From assembly GCA_000507305.1 (NCBI GenBank), contig DF239811.1:1-64000 (forward strand): a stretch of DNA of 64,000 nucleotides. The letters are read 5' to 3'. This document shows positions 33,901-44,584 of the stretch, piece by piece (positions within the stretch are counted from its first letter, which is position 1; the number at the start of each line of letters is the position of its first letter). Position numbers and translations under genes: made by a program. This DNA comes from Breviolum minutum Mf 1.05b.01 (lineage: Eukaryota; Sar; Dinophyceae; Suessiales; Symbiodiniaceae). The notes beneath the pieces were generated by a model. It saw only the letters and a program-made list of their open reading frames with translations, made no database searches and had not been told where the DNA came from.

Positions 33901-36900
33901 GGAACGACGTTAAATCTTTGGGAGGGTAACTTGTTGGGAAGCCCATCCTGTCTGTTGGGGTTGGGGTCGGGTAGGTTGCCGACTCGCTTCTTGGAATCCT
34001 TGAGGAGTACGGGGACTGCAGGCCAGTGGTTAAGGATGGTGAAGGAGGGGTGAAGGTAAGCTAGACACTCCCTGCATGTGTAGGAATATCTATGAATATC
34101 TAAGATAATGTCTTTAGCATGTCTATATTTGATGCACAAAGGTCACAAAGGCGTGGAAGACGTGTGTAGGTCCTTCAATCATGAAGCAACATACATAGAC
34201 GCTCTCAGAAGGGGCTTCTGAGATTAGCATAAAGAGCATCATTTTTGGGGGGCATGTTTAGTTTGGAGGACTGGGGAGTTTTGTTTTGACATATGTTTGA
34301 TTCGAGTTTAGCCACTGATGAGTAAGGAATGGTCATCATCCATTGAGTTACACAGGTGATTGAGCAATGAGGGGGGTGGCCTGCCCAGGGTCCTGTTGCC
34401 CATTGCTGCAGGATCCTTCATCTGGAACATCACGCGTTTCTATGAGAATGCCTATCACCACATCGGCGGCTTTGAAGATGGCATGCCACTGCATGACCCA
34501 AGTGCAGTTATGATGTTCTTACACCCTCAGATGCTAGGCCAGACAACAAGTTTGAAAAGGACATCGTGGTGGCTCTCAAAAGAAGGTTTATCATGTTTAT
34601 CAGGATCTATGATTTGCATAAAAAGGAAGAGTAGACAGACAACAGAGATCTTAGTAGCATTACTGATCTTTGTGTGTAAATATGTTTTGCAAATTGCAAG
34701 GAGCTAAACATTTGAGATCTGAATCATTACGCAAGAAACCGTTGAAGTAACATAGCATCAACCACTCGGCAGACCCAAATTTCCTGAAGCTGGCCGTATC
34801 TCCCACCCAAGAAAACCTTTTTGGTTCTAGCAAATGATGGCAGTCTCTATGTTGGAGTGCCATCAAATTTCCAATTGGACTTTGTTTCTGTTCGACTTTT
34901 TTGTTGCAAAGATGTGGATCTGTGGGTTCATCAGTGGAATCCCTATGTTTGATTTGTTGAAAGATGTTGACACCTAATTATTTTGGGAGCACTAAGTTGG
35001 CAAGTGTTCAAACTGAACACCCTAATTTTTGAGGGGAATTTGGAAAAGAACGGGAGGGGCCATGAGGTTGTATTGCCAATTTGGGAGGTTCGAAAGAGGT
35101 GGTGAAGCCAACTTTAGTTTGCCAAGTAGGAGATCAGTTGCCAACATGCCGGATGAGGGAAACATTGAGCATTCCATCGAAAAATACCAGTATTTCTCAC
35201 CAAAATGAATCTATTTGAGGTAAAGATATGGAAGGGTTGATACAGCATCCAGATGGGAGTAACAGACATTTTTTTTGGAAAACTCTGATAGATACGGACC
35301 TACAAAACACACAGTGACTTTTGATTCCATTGGGTTGATGGGTGAAATCCGGCGAACCAGTTGAGGTTGGTAGTTACTGTAGTTTATCCCATATACCAGG
35401 GTTTTAGCACCATCCCTGGTGGTTAGCCTGATTTCTGAAGCATCAGCAGTATCAACTTCACTTGAAACTGAGGAGCTATGAACTAAAGAGGTGGCCAGTG
35501 GTGGTGGATACATCACCATATCCGAGTGAGCCTTGACAGATTTTTTGTTGGGAGATACCGAGCTTTTTTGGGGGATGAACCGACCGCACCTACTTGGGTC
35601 GGGAAGATGGATCTAATTTGACTCGGCATAAAAAACTGTACAACTGAAAAAAAGCAGCTGCTAGCAGCTTTTTGGGGATGAAATTCGAGCATGTTCACCC
35701 CTGAGGATTAACATGGAACGTAATCATGGAGGTTTGGAAGATCATTTTCCTTTCTAAAGGGGTGATTTGTAGGTTCCATGTTAATCTTCCAGGGTGTAAT
35801 GAAATCTTGCATAGCTGACTGAAATATTCTATTGTTTGTTAAATTGTGTATCCACGTAACAGGATGGATTTTTACAGTTTTTCCTACATAGATTGGATTA
35901 CCACAAACATGATAGACATTATGCAGCTTTTCCTCACAACACCAAGATACCTTACCAAGCCAACTTCCCTTTCCTTTGAAGGGATGCAACGAGAATCCCT
36001 TTCCTTCCCCCAGTAAAATTCAAAGATGGAAGCGAAAAAAAACATCTAATCACATCCCATATTTTATGATTTGAATCTTTTTGATTTCCAGATTTGGGAT
36101 ATCGGATATATCATGATATATCTAATAAATACCCACTATATAAGGTGCAGATATGGGGTTGATTCTTAAGGGTGCCACCCATCCCAAGGGGTGGACCCCC
36201 ACCATCATTTTTCCCAGGTTACCCGCGGTCTGGTCCTAGCTGATCGCCGTGGTGGACCTTTGAGTCCATCACCACCTCTCAATGCCACGGTGCGGGTGGA
36301 AGTATTGGGTGGTTGCACCACAGGGAAATGTTTCGCAAATTTGATGCCATTATATGGGTGTTTCCGAAAATAGGGGTACCCCAAAACGGATGGTTTATAA
36401 TGGAAAACCCTATTAAAATGGATGATTTGGGGGTACCACTATTTTCGGAAACATCCATATAGTAGACGAATGTGCCACCAACCGAAACCTCATGCACACT
36501 CCGAAACCATAGATTTTAGCATCAAAGTTTGATCTCCTCCCATATGGTACACTCCCTGAAACTAACAGCTCGCAATGCCCCTGAAAATGGATGGTTGGAA
36601 GAGTACGTTCATATTCGGGAGGCGAATTTTCAAGGGCTATGCTAGTTTGTACTTGTTGTTCAGTTGGTTCTTAGGGCAATTGGAATATGGGATTTGGGGC
36701 ATCAGTATTATCAAACCAAACAAGCCCCTAAAGAACCAGGTGCTTGTCGAAACACTGTTTGACAAGATTTGCCCACCTGGAAACTGACACGTGGCTCCCA
36801 TCCCAAAAAGGCTGGGAAGATGTTCCTCTTCCTGCATGTTCCCCAGATGTTTATTTACAACTGATCTTCTAACAAGGTCATGTCTCCCAATGAAACGCCA

Positions 36901-37670
36901 TCTTAGCGGAAATTCACGAAAAAATTCTTGGGCTTGACCATGTTTGTCCTTTCCGAAAAACCATAGGATACAGACATCACATGATCCGGATCTCTTTTTT
37001 GGACCATAGCAAACAGTCCTGAAATTGATGAACCTTAGATTTCTTTGGACCAGAAGCGGCGTGAAATCCTTGGAATTAATGTGAATCCTTTTGAGAATCT
37101 GAACCATATTTCCTTAATAAGTACCTCCAATACTTGTCACGTGTGTGGCGTTGAACCTTGAAATCAACCGGTTAAATCTACTACCATTAAATCTCATGAA
37201 ATCTCCATGTCCTACCATGACTTTTCAACTAAATACCTCACCATGGCAGCAAACATCTCCCATTTTTTGTGGCGTCCAGGTGCACTTTGGCATGTCCGTG
37301 GATGCCACTTCTATCCGTGAGAGTCTCTTCCAGCGGATCGCATCTCTTGCGAAAGGGCATCCCGTAACGCATCTCAAGATGTGAGGTACCATATGTTACT
37401 GTAAGTCGAAGATGCGGCGTTTCCCCAAAGCATTGAGATTTTTTTTTGTTGAAGATTTTTTGGGAGCTCAAATTTTGATCTTGAATGACCTGATGGTGAC
37501 CTTTACTGGATGACAAACTTCGAGATTGAACCCCAAAACAACAAGATGTTTTTGACTATAGGTCCTTAAAGAAAACGGTGCGTGAAGATAGGCACCTCAA
37601 CCTCAACGACTCCAGCGCGCTGCGTGCGCGAAAGAGAAAACATCTGAGCAGCAGGGGGGACGGATGTTGA
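24841..37670 (+). CDS. nucleoside hydrolase (inosine-uridine type), secreted form, multi-exon
   Basis: Predicted to split nucleosides into base and ribose for purine/pyrimidine salvage. Exons, by codon phase: 24841-24955, 26009-26061 or a little longer, 29044-29134, 29602-29694, 30474-30558, about 31613/31620-31710, 32531-32590, 33349-33443, about 33900-33926, 34388 to about 34545, 36218-36301, 37280-37381 and 37562-37670 (stop). The ATG opens a hydrophobic leader (NPLLFSCFFSPALLAPA), so a signal peptide is likely. Family marks follow in order: SSDPGIDDS (usual DxDPGxDDA), AGRSDIPVY, FHGKDGLGG, LISLAPLTNVALAL, FLMGGT, ANIANDPEAA, VAGLDV and MPLHDPSA. In well-studied relatives the motif aspartates and the Thr of PLTN bind calcium and the late His is catalytic. 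The first motif Asp is Ser here; the other three remain. Two introns use GC donors. The strand just after GDV-type exon 2 (GITT-GN region) is missing and may lie in the assembly gap. A basic tail (LRARKRKHLSS) ends the protein. Confidence 0.88.
25006..25085. mobile_element. introner-like element, GTGGTGGTTTCAAA family, left arm divergent
   Basis: The body TTGGGGAAATGATTCGATCC and the right arm GATGGGTTGAAACCATC match the family. The left arm is CTAGATGGTGTTTTTC. It lies in nucleoside hydrolase intron 1. Confidence 0.6.
25278..25386. mobile_element. 109-bp hairpin element with 36-bp arms
   Basis: The arm 25278-25313 begins ACCCTCATCTTCCAGTTCCC, and the arm 25351-25386 ends GGGAACTGGAAGATGAGGGT. 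The two match in 35 of 36 positions as reverse complements, with a 37-base loop. It lies in nucleoside hydrolase intron 1 and matches none of the other families. Confidence 0.85.
25664..25956. mobile_element. two introner-like elements in tandem
   Basis: 25664-25765: CTTGTAAACTAACATTGC with right arm CTATATTAGTTTACCAGAG. 25883-25956: CTGAAACTAACAGCAAACGC with right arm GGGGCGTTTGCTGTTAGTTA, a short copy that is nearly a perfect hairpin. Confidence 0.75.
26445..26555. mobile_element. introner-like element, AACATGGAACCT family
   Basis: ACACCCCTGAAGATGAACAC with right arm GGTTCCAGCCGTTAATCTTC and CAGGGTGT. The central GATCATTTTCCTTTCTTT is shared with the copy at 35695. Confidence 0.75.
26827..26940 (+). 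other. segment related to 23207-23402, without the inserted element
   Basis: Reads VIQCDHFIPQLEVTNNLKKG, SRENTIPKRSPAELP up to GTATAG. At the base level TTGGAGGTCA and CACCAGCAG-ATTGCCAGGTAT are shared with the first copy. It lies inside a nucleoside hydrolase intron, so it is either a duplicated exon, an exon of a nested gene or a non-coding repeat. Confidence 0.5.
27054..28085. repeat. large repeat of unknown kind around an assembly gap
   Basis: Arrays of CGTGCGTTC/CGTGCGATC words occur at 27054-27115 and 28009-28075. AATGCATTC/AATGCGTTT words occur at 27135-27215 and 27858-27975, on either side of 589 undetermined bases (27237-27825). TTTGGGACC borders both outer ends. The layout resembles the subterminal repeats of a larger element whose centre is not assembled. 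Confidence 0.5.
27237..27825. other. assembly gap (589 N)
   Basis: Undetermined bases. It lies in the nucleoside hydrolase intron between the exons at 26009 and 29044. Smaller gaps are 8257-8259 and 46755. Confidence 1.
28359..28447 (+). CDS. exon-like segment inside the nucleoside hydrolase locus
   Basis: After TTCTTTTGTCAG a frame reads RPWVSHPEKVFCWLQVTTPA, NKEWRIVN to TAA at 28445-28447. A GTCACG donor after CTCCAG would join it to GAGTCAGAAGAG at 28456. It does not match the nucleoside hydrolase family at this position and may be an unrelated or chance open segment. Confidence 0.35.
28664..28722. mobile_element. introner-like element, truncated GTGGTGGTTTCAAA family
   Basis: Only the right part is present: GAAATGATCCAATTTGACTA to GGTTCAACCACCAACTAG. 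Confidence 0.7.
30588..30657. mobile_element. short inverted-repeat element, GGATCC/ATACCAT family
   Basis: CTATGGTATATTTGGCTACATTTTTAC pairs loosely with GTAAAAATACACCATACCATGG. A longer relative with the phrase GTAGGTAAATA lies at 51308-51404. It starts 30 bases after the donor of nucleoside hydrolase exon 5. Confidence 0.6.
32032..32146. mobile_element. introner-like element, ATTATAGCGACC family
   Basis: CAATTTATAACGACCTCAGC with GTGGTTTAGTAAGGGACTCC and right arm ATTATAAATTGCCCAGATA. Relatives at 51595-51715, 56060-56152 and 57283-57360. Confidence 0.65.
35695..35800. mobile_element. introner-like element, AACATGGAACCT family
   Basis: CACCCCTGAGGATTAACATG with right arm GGTTCCATGTTAATCTTCC and AGGGTG. 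One of the best preserved copies. Confidence 0.8.
36351..36650. mobile_element. two introner-like elements in nucleoside hydrolase intron 11
   Basis: 36351-36468: GGTGTTTCCGAAAATAGGGG with right arm CCACTATTTTCGGAAACATCC; the central halves also pair. 36552-36650: CCTGAAACTAACAGCTCGCA with a weaker right arm. Confidence 0.75.
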
Positions 37671-38800
37671 TCCTTAAAGGTGTCATGTTGCTTGTGAGTG
37701 AACCTGTACATTGTGAAGAACATGAAGTTCACCATGTCCACCCAATGATGTGTTCATATTGTGTTCATACTGAAACTTCATGGATCTGACAATGGTTTTT
37801 CCAAAGAATCTTTTGGATCTTCTGGCAGTTTCACAGTTTCACATATAATTATAGGTTTTTGTCCAATGGATTTTGGACAATGGAATTGAAACATGATTTT
37901 TTAAAAATCGCCCCCATTATGCCAAGCTATTTTTTTCGATCGAAAAATCTGATCTCAGGTAAAGCTAACGCCGGACAGGATCTCAGGAAACGCAGATGTG
38001 GTTACCCTCCCTGAAACGAGCAGCAAACGCCCCTGAAAATAGGGGCCCCCTGGAAAAGGAGATTCCTATTGGAAATCACCATTTTTAGGGGCGAACTGTT
38101 AGTTGTAGGGAGTGTGCCCCCCGGAAAATGAACGAATGTCCCTGTTCAAAGGAAGCATCTTAAAAGAAAATGAATCATCTGAACCAACCACCAATTTTCA
38201 ATATGTTAATACCTGGGGCAAAGACGATGTGACATGCCATGCCGATTTTTTTGTTTCAGACATGGTCATTGTCAAAAAATGTATCCCTTAAAAATCAAGA
38301 GTCTTCAAGAAAAGGGTATATATCATCACATTTCATGCACGACATCTTCATTTGGATATGGATTAAGATCCAAAATTGGGGAGGATGGGTGACTTCGGAC
38401 ATGTTTGTCCAATTGAAGAGTTGACACCATTTATATGTTTCGATGATTTTCTGATAGTCATAACCACACCAAATAGGTGACCTTTTTTTTCGGGTCAGCT
38501 ACAATACGGGAAGATCCTGAGTTTTGACATGGAGAGACCCGAATTTACAGTTGCGTTTTTTAAAGTTCTTGTAGCTCTATTAAAACCATCATAGTTGTCA
38601 TACCTTCAATTAATCTCAAGGTGGGAACCCCTAACTCATTCTTTCAGGGAACCATCCACTTTGTTCCAGTGAAATACTGTAGTTGGTTAGTTACTCCCTG
38701 AAATTCAACCAACATATAGGTACCCTTTAGGTACGCCAAAGTAGCCATATTAGTTGACATGAGAGATACATTTTCCACGGTTCGCCCATCATTTTCCAAG
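37671..38800. other. intergenic or intronic stretch
   Basis: No exon I would defend. It contains one introner-like element (38005-38115, CCTGAAACGAGCAGCAAACG with AGGGGCGAACTGTTAGTTG) and AT-rich filler. Confidence 0.5.
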
Positions 38801-38852
38801 GCCGACTCCAAACCCAAGAAGCTGAAAGTGCAGCCTGCGCTGTTACTACAAG
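38801..38852 (+). CDS. candidate internal exon, unidentified gene
   Basis: Between ATTTTCCAAG and GTCAGT. It reads ADSKPKKLKVQPALLLQ in one frame and RLQTQEAESAACAVTT in another. Acceptor and donor are good, the frame is not settled. Confidence 0.45.
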
Positions 38853-40222
38853 GTCAGTTGGGAGCATGGAAATGGCAGGCATCGCAACTACTCGGATTCT
38901 CCCATAAATCCATGGGGGAACTGTGGAAAATGGCGGGATACTTGAAAGGTATCTACTATTGGAAGGACCCATGTTTCACTGAACCATGATAATGTGAGGA
39001 ATGGTACATCGATTGGCGTAACTACTTGGTTCATACAGGAATTTTTTGATACGGCTTTCCATTGTAATCTCCATTTTTTAAACATCATTTAACTGGGTGG
39101 CTATATACAGTAACCGGTTTATTGCAATCTAGATTGTTGATGCTTTCGAAATCCGTAAAACCACCTGGGATTTACAAAATCCTGTTTATCAATAGTGGGA
39201 GTTTCACCACTGAGCTTGCCCAGCTGGTGAAATAGCCGGATTTCTGAAGAACATGATCAACTGAGCAATGAAAAAAACCTGGTTGGTTGGGTTCTTTAGG
39301 GGATTATACTACCCAGTTACATAGGGATTATAATAAACCATTATAAGGATCCCTATTAACCAACCATTATAATGGAAAGTAGTAAGGGTTTTTTTCGTGG
39401 CTCAACTGTTTGCTACACTTCTCAGCGGATGAGTCATGATAAGGAGAAGCGAATATCATTTTGAGCGGAGTCAAAATGCCCCCTCTGCTTTGTGTCATTA
39501 CCAGGGCATTCACCATTTAGCATAGTCAAAATCCATTTGGAATATGAACCCGATTGAACCCATGCATACCCATGTATTGCATTGTATATATAATGGGTTT
39601 TGACGTTGCTGATCTCAGGAAACTAGTGTCTTCATATCTTGTTCATCAAAAGGTTGCTGATTTCGGGTACACCCGAGAAATACATATATAGCATAAGATG
39701 CTCAATTGACGTTTTGTAAGAGGTATCGGTATCTCCTATTGACTATAGCTATTTGTGGTATCCATGTTAAATTTCAGGTATTGGATCCTTCGGCACAACC
39801 AAGGTATTTCTTTGATGAACAAGAACTCCCCTTTTCTAGATTCGTGTTTTTCTCTTGAGAATGGTGACTCATCAGACGACTTTTTTTCACAGCCTACATG
39901 ATAGAAGTCTCAAAGTTTTAGACACCCCAAATCTCCTGGACACCTGTTCAAAGCAAATCTCAATGGATTTCAAATACAATTTCCTAGAGTCAGTGTTTGA
40001 CACATGATCTAATATTACATCACAATATATAGGTAACATCATGGTAACATCAGTGAAGCACATTGTCTGTTTCATTTGAGTGGCAGGCCGAAATACCAGT
40101 GGTGCATCGCTCAGGGGAGTTTTATTTTTGTAGGGAAAACGTTTGTTGATGGAATCAGATGGAGTTGATAAAACATGTCAAAAAGGCAAATTACTGTCAT
40201 TTACTTACCATTTTCTCAACAG

Positions 40223-40396
40223 TGAGTTTGTCATCTTTTTCACCGTAAGATTGACAATGGATTGGAAGGACCTGCGGCAACAAGTCACTTCAGAGAAGAT
40301 GGTTTCAGGGATGTTTTGAGCCCATGAAAATAAGGTGGTCCGGGAGATTCGTTTGAGGTGGTTGAAATGAAGGAGTGGCAGCAGTCTAGAGTTTGA
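40223..40396 (+). CDS. two candidate exons (40223-40301, 40358-40396)
   Basis: The first follows TTTTCTCAACAG and reads EFVIFFTVRLTMDWKDLRQQ, VTSEKM before GTTTCA. The second follows GATTCGTTTGAG in phase and reads VVEMKEWQQSRV to TGA, or splices at GTTTGA. The minus strand is open for 109 codons over the same bases, so strand is inferred mainly from splice signals. Confidence 0.4.
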
Positions 40397-40641
40397 AGCA
40401 CTCTTTGTGTTGGAGGATGCACATTGACAGTGTAAGGTTACCAGTTCTGATATTGCTATTATCATTGAAAAATCCGGGAAGAGAAGAAACTTGATACCTC
40501 CCATACATGCCATACATGTTGACAACGAATTCAACTGTATCTATAGGCGTACGCAGGACGTTCCGGGTCCCCCTCAATGTAGTGTCCTGTACTGCTAGAA
40601 GTAGTAGTAGTGTAGTAGTACCAGTGTGTTAGTATTACTAG

Positions 40642-40836
40642 CAGCATCAGAAATACAACTCCCACCCACTTCCACAATAGCCGTGTGGCAGGGACGTACG
40701 GTACCATTGGAATTCAAATACTGTATAGAAATCCCATCTAGTAAAAGTCGACTGGTGAAAGTGTCACTCCTCCCTTTCTTAGGCGCGTTCCCGCAGTTCG
40801 GATTGGAGTATGGGGGCCCAAAAACCGAAAACAAAG
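40642..40836 (+). CDS. candidate exon, unidentified gene
   Basis: After TATTACTAG the frame reads ASEIQLPPTSTIAVWQGRTV, PLEFKYCIEIPSS and later AFPQFGLEYGGPKTENK before GTCTGA. A 42-base in-frame stretch (about 40740-40781, GTAAAA to TTCTTAG) could be a very small intron or be read through. Confidence 0.5.
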
Positions 40837-40985
40837 GTCTGAGGGATTCTGGATATCTATATTCATTCATCTATAATCATCTATAATCTATATAATCATC
40901 ACAAGTCGCCAGAAGCTGTCATCACTTGGAGATCTTATTTGACACAAGCTACGAAGGCTACCAGAAGATCTCTTTTCACCAGCAG

Positions 40986-41500
40986 ATTCTTGGGGACAAC
41001 AAGAAATACCTCCAGGAGTCAGCAAAGTAACGCCCACAGTCAGCAGCTCCTAACAAATTCGGCCGTTTCAGATTACGGAACCCAAAAACAGGCCGAGTTA
41101 CATTGGAATTTTGTTAGCGCTAAAAGTGAAGATATTAAATACCTGAAATTTCCAATTGTTACCCTCCCGGGAACTCACATGTCCCTTCCCAAGGGCACTT
41201 TCGAAGATGTGTTTTTCCTTTTCAAAGTGGGAGATGTTTTTTTTCTCAAGAGTTTTTAGCCCATCAACTCGCAGCAGATGGTGAAAGAGCGCTCGCTGAG
41301 GTCAGGTCTTTCAGACAGAGAGAGGCAACTTTCTGCAGTTTCGATTTCTCGTCGGCCGAACACAGCATCCAAAGTGATGCCTTGATCGGTCAGCAGTTGA
41401 GCAGTGTCGACATTCGTTGTTTGATTTGAAGGCTTGATGCGATCTACCAAATTTTCAGTGGATGTACCTGTTACCAGTTTGGATGAGTGCATTAGAATAC
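40986..41500 (+). CDS. run of four exons in phase, unidentified gene
   Basis: Exons 40986-41026 (ILGDNKKYLQESA, donor GTAACG), 41072-41112 (LRNPKTGRVTLEF), 41275 to about 41411 (DGERALAEVRSFRQREATFC, SFDFSSAEHSIQSDALIGQQ) and 41459-41500 (DVPVTSLDECIRI, donor GTACTT) agree in phase at every junction. An element of the CAGGGAACTAACAT family (41160-41260) lies in the intron before the third exon. A 12-base micro-exon (SAE, about 41562-41573, before GTAAGT) may follow. The protein, probably soluble here, is not recognised. Confidence 0.6.
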
Positions 41501-41655
41501 GTACTTACATGACTTTTGTTCCATTTGAATTGCTTCCATTTTTTTTTGGCACCTCAGCAGACTCCGCAGAGTGTAAGTTTGTTTCACTGCGAAGAGCCCG
41601 AAAAACTTCAACACCGGGGGTGTTTCCTAAAAAAAACTGCAAAAAAGGAAGACCA

Positions 41656-41763
41656 TGTGGGTGTTTCCGAAAATGGTGGTACCCCCAAATCATCAATTTT
41701 AATAGGGTTTTCCATTACAAACCATCCATTTTGGGGTACCTCTATTTTTGGAAACACCCATGT
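41656..41763. mobile_element. introner-like element, GGTGTTTCCGAAAATGG family
   Basis: GGGTGTTTCCGAAAATGGTGG with right arm CTCTATTTTTGGAAACACCC. The centre GGGTTTTCCATTACAAACC pairs in part with the copy at 36351 in the other orientation. Confidence 0.8.
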
Positions 41764-42043
41764 AACCGGAGACTTGGAGTGTTTTTCGACGTTCTCATTC
41801 TTTCCGCGTTCTCGGCTGCTTGATGCCTTCGTTGCTTCAACTCATTTTTGAAAAAAACGGATGAGTAACCAATGAGAGTTTTTCGGAAAGCAGAGTGTTG
41901 AAAACACCATATGGTTTTAAATAAAAACTACACTTTTTCAATATGCAAACGGGAAATTCCAGCACCAGCATCCCCCCAAATGGGACACACAAAATATAGG
42001 ACACCAGTATCAGGCAGGTAGGCCTGGCTTGGAAGGAGTCAAC

Positions 42044-42172
42044 ATGAGTCAACTGTTGTTCTTTTCTTGGCTACCACTCGTGGCCCTTGTGTTTCTTGAA
42101 AGATTTTTGTTGGAAACATCCGCGTTGTTGGAGTCGGGCTCTGAGTCTTTGGCGTTTGAGCCAAGGGGATAA
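42044..42172 (+). CDS. short open frame with a hydrophobic start
   Basis: ATG at 42044 opens MSQLLFFSWLPLVALVFLER, then FLLETSALLESGSESLAFEP and TAA. It could be an exon with a membrane helix or an independent small protein. No acceptor or donor is decisive. An overlapping minus-strand frame is also open. Confidence 0.3.
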   Translation: MSQLLFFSWLPLVALVFLERFLLETSALLESGSESLAFEPRG

Positions 42173-42551
42173 AAAAAGGCCGCAAACGGTGCTTTTTGGG
42201 AGTTTTTTTTGGGGGGGTGAGTCAGCAACTGGCAGCTGGAAAACCAACGAATCATACCATACAATATCCATCATGAGGCATCAACTTGTGTAGGGATGCA
42301 TAAGTTGATTTAGAGGACGTTTGTGGGTTTGAACCAGTCAAGTGCTTGACATGTCACAAAGATGTTCTTCACAACACGGATGATGTGATCAAGCAATATA
42401 AAGCTTCAAATTGGAATCCTTCAGGATGTGCAGCAGGCTCTCTCATATAATTACACACAGTTCGCGATTTTTTTGTCTTACCTTGGGCACGAGATGCTGG
42501 TTTTAACAAACAGTTTTTCCTGACATTTACTGACGCAAATGTGAACAACAC

Positions 42552-42652
42552 CAGTCCAAGTGAAGAAATCCCATTGACACCTGGGTCAATCCGTTGGCAA
42601 CGTCTTTTGTTGCCGTCGCCATGGATGAGAGCACCTACAACTTTTTGAGCGG
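42552..42652 (+). CDS. candidate exon, frame uncertain
   Basis: After AACAACACCAG one frame reads PSEEIPLTPGSIRWQRLLLP and ends in TGA. A second reads ATSFVAVAMDESTYNFLSG before GTTGGC. Both look protein-like. Confidence 0.35.
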
Positions 42653-43110
42653 TTGGCATGCTCAGAATGCCCTGAAAGATGTGGAGATGAGATGTATTCT
42701 ATTTAAAGTATTTATGGAAGTATTGTCATGCCTTTTCCTAGCAAGAAAGGCTTATAATATACAACAAGGCCTTATGAAGGGAGGGCGGCGGTTGTTTAGG
42801 TCATCATCTAATAAGATTTTCAGATTCGCTACAACTTTGTTGTTGCATCACAGGACATGGGGAACAAGTATCTTAGAAGATTCCATTTAGGAATCCGGTA
42901 GAAACTGTTATGTTGAAATTATGATTGCAAGTGCAGCTGAAACTGAGAAAACCCAAGGTTCAGTGTTGGGTATTTACCATGTTATGCTGTTAGTTTTGAC
43001 ATTTTGTACAGTAGGAAATCAGGTGACTTTTTCCCAACAACTCTGAAACTGAAACTCTTGACAAGAGGAACTCCTTTTTTGACATCACAAAAGTTTGCTG
43101 ATTCTTTTAG

Positions 43111-43610
43111 AGGAACTCCTTTTTGTGAAGAAATGAGTTGCAGTAAGTTTTTTTTTTTACTAAGAGCTTTTTTTTTGAAATATTTGCTACCTAGTGTACC
43201 ACATAGCAGTACTACGAAAAGGGTGTTGTTTTTGAACGATTGCCAACCAAAAGTACTGAAAAATCCAGGTACTAAACCCTAAACTACAAGAAGTTTTGCA
43301 GAAACTGCAACTATATGAGGAATCCAATGAAATCTCCTTACTTAATATTACTACTGTATTTATTATCTATCCATTATAGTTTCACTGGGGTTAACTTTAC
43401 TATTCTGAACAAATTCGGTGGAGTGACGAAATTCTGAAAATTCTTGCATTTTTGTCTCTTCTTCATAGCCTCGGCATTCCGCCTTGGCTCGTTGCTGCCT
43501 CAGGTGTCGCATATGTGGTGATTCTCGTTGGTTTGCTGGCATTGACCGTGGTCACTGGGGCCACAGATTTGGTGCTAAAAATCGCTCAAGAACCCGATTG
43601 GGATGATTAA
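43111..43610 (+). CDS. C-terminal exons of an unidentified membrane-anchored protein
   Basis: Exon 43111-43142 (after ATTCTTTTAG, before GTAAGT) reads GTPFCEEMSC. The terminal exon 43469-43610 follows TCTTCTTCATAG and reads LGIPPWLVAASGVAYVVILV, GLLALTVVTGATDLVLKIAQ and EPDWDD, then TAA at 43608-43610. It holds one strong transmembrane helix and an acidic C-terminus. It probably ends the gene whose exons start near 38.8 or 40.2 kb, all on the same strand, but that link is inferred. Confidence 0.65.
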
Positions 43611-43977
43611 ACACTAGCATGCATGAGAGCCAGCTCTATATGAAAATACCTTGAAATCCTCCAGCTGCATTCGCTGATTTAGGCTATGTATATTATGTTG
43701 ATATGCATCCTTTCATGCAAGCGTCCTGCTTCTTGTTTGAGCATGGTGCGAAGATCCTAAGCAGTAAAAACCAAGGGAAATACTTGGTGCAAGGAATAGC
43801 TCTTGACAAAGTACTTCAATGAGTTGGCTGGTTACTTCAATCCAGCTGGGGAAAAACAAGCACTCAGCCAAGTAGATGTTTAGGAACTACATACAACTCA
43901 TAAGATATTTTATGTAGCATGTATAACGGAGAAATGGAAAAAAGGTTGCAAAACCTGTTACTTGCCCAACTACGCAG

Positions 43978-44268
43978 TGTCAAACACTTTGCTTCTTCGA
44001 CTATGGGATTCGGCTACTGTCGAGTTGATCGATGTTGACATGGATGATAAAATCGCTGAAGGAGGAGTTGTTCATTCCCTTTGAAACTGAATGTTTGTTT
44101 GGTCACAAGGGGTCCCGCTGAACGATCCCTCGACCATATCTACGCCTCCGTTTTCAGTACTTCCCAATCAAAGAGCTCCAGAAAGAGGCCAAGACGAAGG
44201 CACAGTTGGGGCTTTTCAGGGTTCCTAAGGAAAAAACAGGATTTCAAATGTTCGTCAACTTTCACTAA
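43978..44268 (+). CDS. two candidate exons (43978-44066, 44158-44268)
   Basis: The first follows CAACTACGCAG and reads SNTLLLRLWDSATVELIDVD, MDDKIAEGG before GTTGTT. The second follows CTCCGTTTTCAG in phase zero and reads YFPIKELQKEAKTKAQLGLF, RVPKEKTGFQMFVNFH to TAA. A small soluble product or the end of one is likely. Not recognised. Confidence 0.6.
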
Positions 44269-44485
44269 TCTGTTAAGTTGTTGCAACTTGAAGGGGTGTG
44301 TTTTCTGGGGGTGCACCCCGGCCCTTTGAATTTGTCGAAAAAAAACATAACGGCCCCTGTTGTTTCTTGTTTTTGTTTGTGTGGAGGTACTAGGTTGGGG
44401 TTGGGGTTGGTGATGAATGGAGTCATAGCTTGAAATTCACAAAAGCTCTACCGAGATTCTCTACCTGAACCTTTAACTACTCAAC

Positions 44486-44584
44486 TAGGTGGTGGTTTCA
44501 AACATTTTTTATTTTCAACCTTACTTGGGGAAATGATCCAATTTGACTAATATTTTTCAAATGGGTTCAAACCACCAACTAGTC
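44486..44584. mobile_element. introner-like element, GTGGTGGTTTCAAA family
   Basis: CTAGGTGGTGGTTTCAAAC to TTCAAACCACCAACTAG, the cleanest copy of this family, with GGGGAAATGATCCAATTTGA in the middle. It lies about 390 bases upstream of the RAP-domain gene. Confidence 0.85.

Noticed and set aside
36343-36530. Splicing of the element at 36351 as an intron with a downstream exon reading RRMCHQPKPHAHSE
   Set aside because: The nucleoside hydrolase needs GAA at 36301 joined to GTG at 37280 to keep the family sequence, so the element lies inside that intron.
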